Shown here piece by piece: positions 58,704 through 64,000 of a DNA stretch of 64,000 nt. Position numbers and translations under genes: made by a program. The DNA is from Hsuehochloa calcarea (taxonomy: Eukaryota; Streptophyta; Magnoliopsida; Poales; Poaceae): NCBI GenBank assembly GCA_036346395.1, contig CM070606.1, forward strand, positions 16,912,915 through 16,976,914, read 5' to 3'. How positions within the stretch are numbered: position 1 is the first letter of the stretch; every line of letters begins with the position of its first letter. The notes under the pieces were generated by a model that was not told where the DNA came from, did not search any database, and saw only the letters and a program-made list of their open reading frames with translations.

Positions 58704-61700
58704 TCCCTAAGTTGGATTAGTTAAGCATCGAATGTGCATTTGTGAAATTTTGAACTTTTTAAAACTTTTTGTAACCCATATATTGAGAATCCGGTGATAT
58801 TTGAAGACTAGGATTTAGAACCTAGTACTATAATACCTCGTCTCCCATTCAAAAGCTCAATTTGAAGTCAGAGAAAAACTAAAAGGATTTCAATTGTGGG
58901 AATATTTTAGTTTGATTCTATCTTCTCTATTGTGCGTGGTTGAATTCTTTTGGAATTTCGAGAGGTTATTTGGTTCCCTATCTATTTTGCTTGTTCAATC
59001 TGGAGATTGAATTTAAAACGCAAACTTAAATGATAAATAAAACAAATGGAATTGAAAATTTATAATTATCAATTTAAACTCAGCATAATTTTTCTAAATA
59101 TATATTGAGGAATTAATTAAAGCATGTTTTGAAATTGTCGCACATCAAGTAATAATAATCAATATTAAATCAAAGGTCTGATAGACGGTAATTAAAATTA
59201 ATTATTTTCGTTTCTCGATCAGCATCGCGTGGCCAACCCGATTCTACAAACTGTTTTCGCATGCAAGGCAGTTTGAGCGAATTCACAAAATCGAGAAAAG
59301 AATTAGCAGTTGAAATACCCGCGTGTCCATTCTTTATTTTTCCAACTTCTCTCCTCGCAACCACCAACAAAAATCTTGAATTCGTCAATGCATGTTATAC
59401 TGTTGCGATCGTCATAGCGAGGGCAATACATTCCAACCTTTAGTTCTCGCATACGAGATCGTTTGAGTGAGTTTAAAAAAATTAATTAATTAATTAAAGA
59501 AAGAAATAAAATATTATTTAATCATGTCATTTCAGTTTCTATCAGAGAAGTACACAACCATTTTTCTTTCACTCCCTGTCATTTCCTACCCCAGCCGAAC
59601 TACTCCCATCCATTCCTTTCTTTAATCTTCCCCTGCCATGTCTTGTCCGACCGAAAGCACCGTTCCCTGCCACTTTCTCTGTGCTGTTCACAGCCATTCT
59701 TCATGCCATTCAACTACTTTACCTTCCCTCACGCCATCTCCTTCCCCCAGCAACCAAAGGACAATGCAATTTCTTTCTTACAACAGAGCAACGCCCACTG
59801 CCAACTCTTGTTTCCAATGCACAGCCGAGAGCTCCACTCATTCTCATTTCTAGTCATGAGTAATAGTTCATCTCATGTCTTCTCTCCTTCCAATCTCTAG
59901 GAAAAATAGAGATTTAGCTCATGCATGTTATACCTGGGTGATCCTCATCATCTAAGGATTCCATTGATCCAATTAGATTTTGCATGCTTTCGAGCATCAT
60001 GCAAGAAAGGGGAGGGAGGAACGCACTGTAGCGATTTAGCTAGCATTGCTGTTCGGCACAGCATTGCTCGGTTCGGCTGGAAGCACTTTGGCAGCTCCAA
60101 GCGCAGCAGTGCATTTCGGCCTGTCTTGGCAGCAGGAGTCGGCCGGAGGCAACTCTGCAGCACCAGCAGTGCAGCTTGGCTGGGCGCTAGCTAGCAGCGG
60201 CAGCCTGGGGCCAGCAGCTCCAGTCGGTAGGCCATGCAGCTGCAGCACTGGCCGGACAGGACAGCAGCAGGGGCAGTGCTCGGTAGTGCAATCTGTAGTG
60301 CATTTGAGTAGCTCGGCTGGACAGCAAGTGGAAAGCTAGCAGCAGTAGTTCGGCCATGCACTGGCTAGCAGTGTCGGCGCAAGCCCCAGTAGCACACAGC
60401 TCGGTCGGCAGAGCTTGCAAGCATGCAGTGCAGCCGGCGGCTTGTAGCAGCAATATAGCCGGCAGTGCAGCAATGCAGCTCCCAGCAGCCGACCAGGTAG
60501 ATGCAGTGCAGGCAATTGCTAGCAGCTGCGGCCAGGCGAGCGGCCGGTGGAGTAGTGCGGCGGCACGGCACTCTGGCAGCACAGCGGCATGCGGCTACAG
60601 TCAGGCAAGTGGCCGACAGGAGCAGCTGCAGTGGCTCGGTGAGCTGAGCTGGCCGAGGCGACGTGGCCCGGCGTCAAGGCGGCTCGGCGGGTGGCGCGGC
60701 GCCTAGTCGAGAAGCCGAGCACGGCGCAGCGGCTTGTCATCGACGACTACGGCGAGCGAGCACCGAGAAGACATCGTCCGGTGGTAGTCGCACGCCTACC
60801 GCGTGCGGCGGGTAAAATCTTTAGTTACCGCGTTCGATATTACTTATGCATGTGCATGATAATGTTAAGCATGTCATTTTATTAGTCATGCGTATTTAAA
60901 TATAATTAACAAATGGATGATTTATTTTAACCATGAACTAAGTGATGACTCCAATATATTTAACAAATGCATAGATAGCACTATGTCTTTTTAGTGAGAT
61001 TTATAGATAGTTAGTTAAGTGATTATTGAATAAGTGCTGCAACTGTCAAGTACATTAGCGAGTCAAATCAATAGAGGTTTAATAGAATTGAATAATGACA
61101 TCACAGTTAGTCAATTCCATGATTGAACTAGTTGTAGTTGATCAAGCATAATAGAAGCCTGTTAATTGTACCATTCGTAAAGGATTTTACATAGTTAATG
61201 AAGAATTTAAGAGAATTGATTTTGACTGTATGATCATCGTGGTTGTATACCTAGAATGCCTAGAGAGTGTGCTTGTGAGTACTAGGTGTCCTGTTAAGTT
61301 TATTTAAAACTTCACAAATTCCTAATTAATTGAAATTAATTACAATTGAAGTAAAAATTATCACCTAAACGCATCTAAAATCAGTTTCTATTTTCTGTAT
61401 TAATTTCATATTTGTTGGAGACTTTTTGGAGTTCTGGTGTTTATTCGGTGTTTACAATTTGTCAGTTCTTACCGTTAGACAACGACGACGATTCAAAGTG
61501 CAATTGAGAAGTTCGTATGAATGTCCAGAATTGCAGCAAATAAAGGCAAGCAGTTTGATCATAAATGTCCCATTACTTTTAAGTCTAATACTTTGTTTAC
61601 AAATCATATGTATGCATGCTTTTGTGTCAAAATAATTTTCTCGATTAGAGGTAGTTATTCCTATTGCATTGTTTCCCTCAAACTGTTATCCCCTGCCACA

Positions 61701-61855
61701 ACCGTAAGTTATTAATATCGCTGGTGAATTAGAGCCCGGTGATTTAATTATGCTCTTTTATTGTCTTTTCGGTGTCATGCTTAGAAATGCTTAGTTACCG
61801 GTAGTATTGGGCGATCATCGACTTAGTCGATGATCTTGATTACACAAATCTTATT
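58704..61855 (+). repeat. 3' LTR of element E, second segment
   Basis: It continues the LTR after F. It retains the 1.07-kb stretch (59271-60340) that the 5' LTR lacks, including a CAG-rich, GC-rich block at 60030-60830 full of chance open frames. It is interrupted at 61856 by LTR G; the preceding TTATT (61851-61855) is the probable target duplication. The last 1.4 kb of the LTR should lie beyond the window. Confidence 0.85.
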
Positions 61856-64000
61856 TGTAATACCTCATAAATCCAGCTAGTTCGCATAATTTGGAATTTA
61901 GTCGAAAACGAGATTTAATAGTTTCCGGAATCGCATTCGGTAAAAGAGGGAAGTCGGAGGGAGAGAAAGAAGTCGTTTTTTTCAGAATTTACCAGTCCGC
62001 AGGGGGGTTATCGGAGTTTTCCACTGACTTGGGCCAAGGGAGGGGGCCGGCCGGCCCACTAGGAGGCCGGCCATATAAAAGGGGGGGGGGCACCACTCCC
62101 CAACCCTAATAGGCCACCTCTCCTCCCACCTAGCCGCCACCCCCTCCCCTCTCCACCCTCCATTAGGCCGGCGCCTCCTCCCTGGTTTGGGCGCCGCCTC
62201 CCCCCGATCGCCGCCATTGGTGCTCCTGAGTTGGTCTCCAAGAGCCCCGGCGCTTCCTCCGATCTGTCCTCCGGCGGTCGCTTGCCGCCGTGGTTCGCTG
62301 TGGTGTGGCCGGCCAAGGAAGAAGAAGGGAGACCAGCGGGGAGTGGTTCTTCGTTGTGCTATGGGTCTTCAAGGGTAACGAGCACCCCGGTTATTTGTTT
62401 GATCAAGTTTTGTTGCGGTAGAGATCATTTGAGTCACGTCGGTTTAGAGTTCCAGAATTTACAGAATTGATCAGATTGTTGCGCGGCTTGTTTCAGTACT
62501 TTAGAGGCCGAATTTGGGGTTTTGCCCTTCTAGAGATTTGTTCCTGGTTTCGTTAGCTTTCTTTTGGCACCAAGATGAGCAAAATCCGACCAGTAGTTTG
62601 AGAGTTATGAATTTTTGAATGCGAACTGTCCAATCTGTCTGAAATCTGTGGTCAGTAGTTTTGTCCCTCGTTTTTGTTCAAAATAGAGGCCGAATCAGAA
62701 GACTCCCCCAACTAAGTTATTGTAGATCTTGAAATTATATTTCCAAGTTGATAAAGATCATTCCATTTGGATCAGTAGGCTAAAAGTTACACTATTTTCT
62801 TTACTGCTGATCTGTTTTCTGGACTGTTGTAGATGGGTTAGGTTTAGCAGTTAATTACCCCTCTGTTTTGGCCGAATCAGAAGATTCCGCCAACTAAGTT
62901 TTTGTAGCCTGATCAGTTAAGAATCAGTGAGCACTGGTTTCAGGTCGTTTAGAGTTACAGATATTTAATGGCAAATTTTCTTGTGCAACTGCCCGTAGAA
63001 CGATAATCTGGACTCTTGGTGTAGATGTCAAATTGAACCCTTGGGATGAGTAGGTTGATTAGAGAGCATCGTAGTACACTTGTAGCTGTGCCATATTCGA
63101 TTATCCGTAATACGTGGTAATACTTGTGTAGGCGGTGAGACGGTGGGTGGAAGGACACCTTCGTTGTTTCACAACACGTCACCACACGGAAGGCAAGTGC
63201 AAATGTTTAAATTGTGTGAATTCATTGATTTCATGTTAACTTGGTAAATTATGAATATTCATGTGATTTGAGTATCATGTTCAATACCTTATTCGATGAT
63301 ACATTGAGTTGAATGCCAAGTTATGTTTTTCATTTCATGCATACATAATTCAGTTGCTGTCCACGGGAGTGGAAACTTGATTAAGTCCCATTAATTCTAA
63401 TATGGGCATGTAAGACCTACCATTCCAATGTAGGCAGTTTCGGACATTCCGTATGAAACGTTCTTCATACGGACTTGGATCCCCGCTCTTTGTTAAGAGC
63501 GGGCTTAAGTGAACACCGACGGGTGTGTCACTAGTTATACCGGTATAAACATGTGGAAAGTCCAATCTCCTTCAATGCATTCATTCATTCATACCAAGTG
63601 TTCTTAAATTCATGAAGTAAATGATGTACTTGGTAGATTGTTTCAATTCAGTGTTCTATGTGGATGTATATGTTGTGCTTGCTGAGTTTCGACTCACTCT
63701 TGCTTTTATTTATTTTTTAGGTGAATTCCAGTGAAACAGTTGCTAGCGGGAGGGTGTAGTCCAGCACGTTCCTTGCACATGAATAAATTAATCATTCGTT
63801 AACGTTCTATTTACATATCTTCAGTTTTATTTATAATGTAATGGACTGTAGTAATTGTCATTTGAAGGTTCATTATTATCGCTTTGGTAAATTCTCGTTT
63901 GAATTTATAGATGAACTGTGATTAAGCCATAGATTGTTATCTTGGTTAATCGTTTCTTTAGCATTGAACGCGTTGTTAATCTTATGAAATGAATAGTAGA
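61856..64000 (+). mobile_element. LTR G, incomplete at the window edge
   Basis: It starts TGTAATACCTC and shares the plan of the solo LTR at 4462: TATA box (62073-62080) next to ten Gs, CCAACCCTAA telobox variant (62101-62109), conserved blocks at 62500-62960, the hairpin with arms 63449-63457 and 63464-63472, the palindrome TATACCGGTATA at about 63535-63546, and the GAGT-loop-GACTC hairpin at about 63684-63695 followed by a pyrimidine tract and TTTTTTAG ending at 63720. No terminal GTTACA is reached, so whether this is a solo LTR or a full element cannot be told. Confidence 0.8.

Larger units (their letters stand above)
17303..64000 (+). mobile_element. element E: large-LTR, non-coding retrotransposon (runs off the right edge)
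   Basis: E begins TGTAATAGCCC at 17303 inside the CACTA gene. Its 5' LTR is split: 17303-17436, then 43249-46604 after composite B. A primer site TTGGTATCAGAGCC lies at 46609-46622, the interior is 46623-48950, the polypurine tract is 48951-48967, and the 3' LTR starts TGTAACAGCCC at 48968. That LTR is split by F (resuming at 58704) and by G at 61856, and its end lies beyond the window. The 5' LTR totals about 3.49 kb against an interior of only about 2.36 kb with no gag-pol, so it fits the large, non-autonomous (LARD-like) class. The expected target duplication is ATTTA (17298-17302), but the right copy is off the window. Confidence 0.85.

Noticed and set aside
59638..59900. Ser/Thr-rich frames in E's 3' LTR
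   Set aside because: CT-rich LTR sequence that is absent from the 5' LTR. No codon or motif evidence.
60030..60885. Long open frames on both strands in the GC-rich part of E's 3' LTR
   Set aside because: They arise from CAG/GC-rich composition, overlap in several frames, and are not kept in the other LTR copy (43681-44228).
1..64000. CRISPR arrays, bacterial operons, phage or organelle inserts
   Set aside because: No spaced identical repeats of the right size, no Shine-Dalgarno/operon layout and no recognisable organelle genes. All large repeats are LTRs.

Overview
The window looks like heterochromatic DNA from a flowering plant, most likely a grass. It is almost entirely nested transposable elements: long-LTR Ty3/gypsy chromovirus relatives of the Tekay/Del type (DSGAT protease, FIDD reverse transcriptase, HHCC/DDE integrase, C-terminal chromodomain, tRNA-iMet primer site TGGTATCAGAGC), their non-autonomous relatives, and the 5' end of a CACTA DNA transposon. 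No species call is made. I see no rRNA, tRNA or CRISPR array and nothing bacterial. Only one small locus, at about 12.5-13.3 kb, looks like a possible non-transposon gene.

Layout. At 1-882 lies a broken plant-mobile-domain (PMD) gene. It is interrupted by element A (883-11728, minus strand, target duplication CCTCC), a non-autonomous LTR element that itself carries a solo LTR on the plus strand (4462-6817, duplication AAACT). From 11734 to 16436 is the only mostly LTR-free stretch. It holds a small signal-peptide/cysteine-rich gene candidate (12654-13201), a pair of 75-bp inverted repeats 4.1 kb apart, a possible Helitron 3' end and a promoter-like block. At about 16437 a CACTA element begins: subterminal repeats, TATA box, and the first codons of a TNP2-type protein (17188-17302). 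It is cut at 17303 by element E.

Element E (plus strand, 17303 to beyond 64000) is a large-LTR element with a 2.3-kb non-coding interior. Its 5' LTR was split by composite B (17437-43243, duplication AGAAC), and B's interior was split by composite D (25649-37875, duplication GAATG). E's 3' LTR was split by element F (48982-58698, duplication CCAAA) and again by an LTR, G (61856 to beyond the window end). Nesting therefore runs CACTA > E > B > D, with F and G as separate later hits in E.

D and F carry the gag-pol genes (minus strand, damaged reading frames). A, B and E carry essentially none, but A and B share primer site, polypurine tract and LTR structural modules with D and F, so they are plausibly mobilised by D/F-type proteins. 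D and B are unusual because each has three LTRs and two interiors between one pair of target duplications, and the middle LTR of B belongs to a different LTR family from the outer two. Many differences between copies fall at CAG/CTG trinucleotides and look like systematic sequence error rather than mutation, so frameshifts and LTR ages here should be read with caution.
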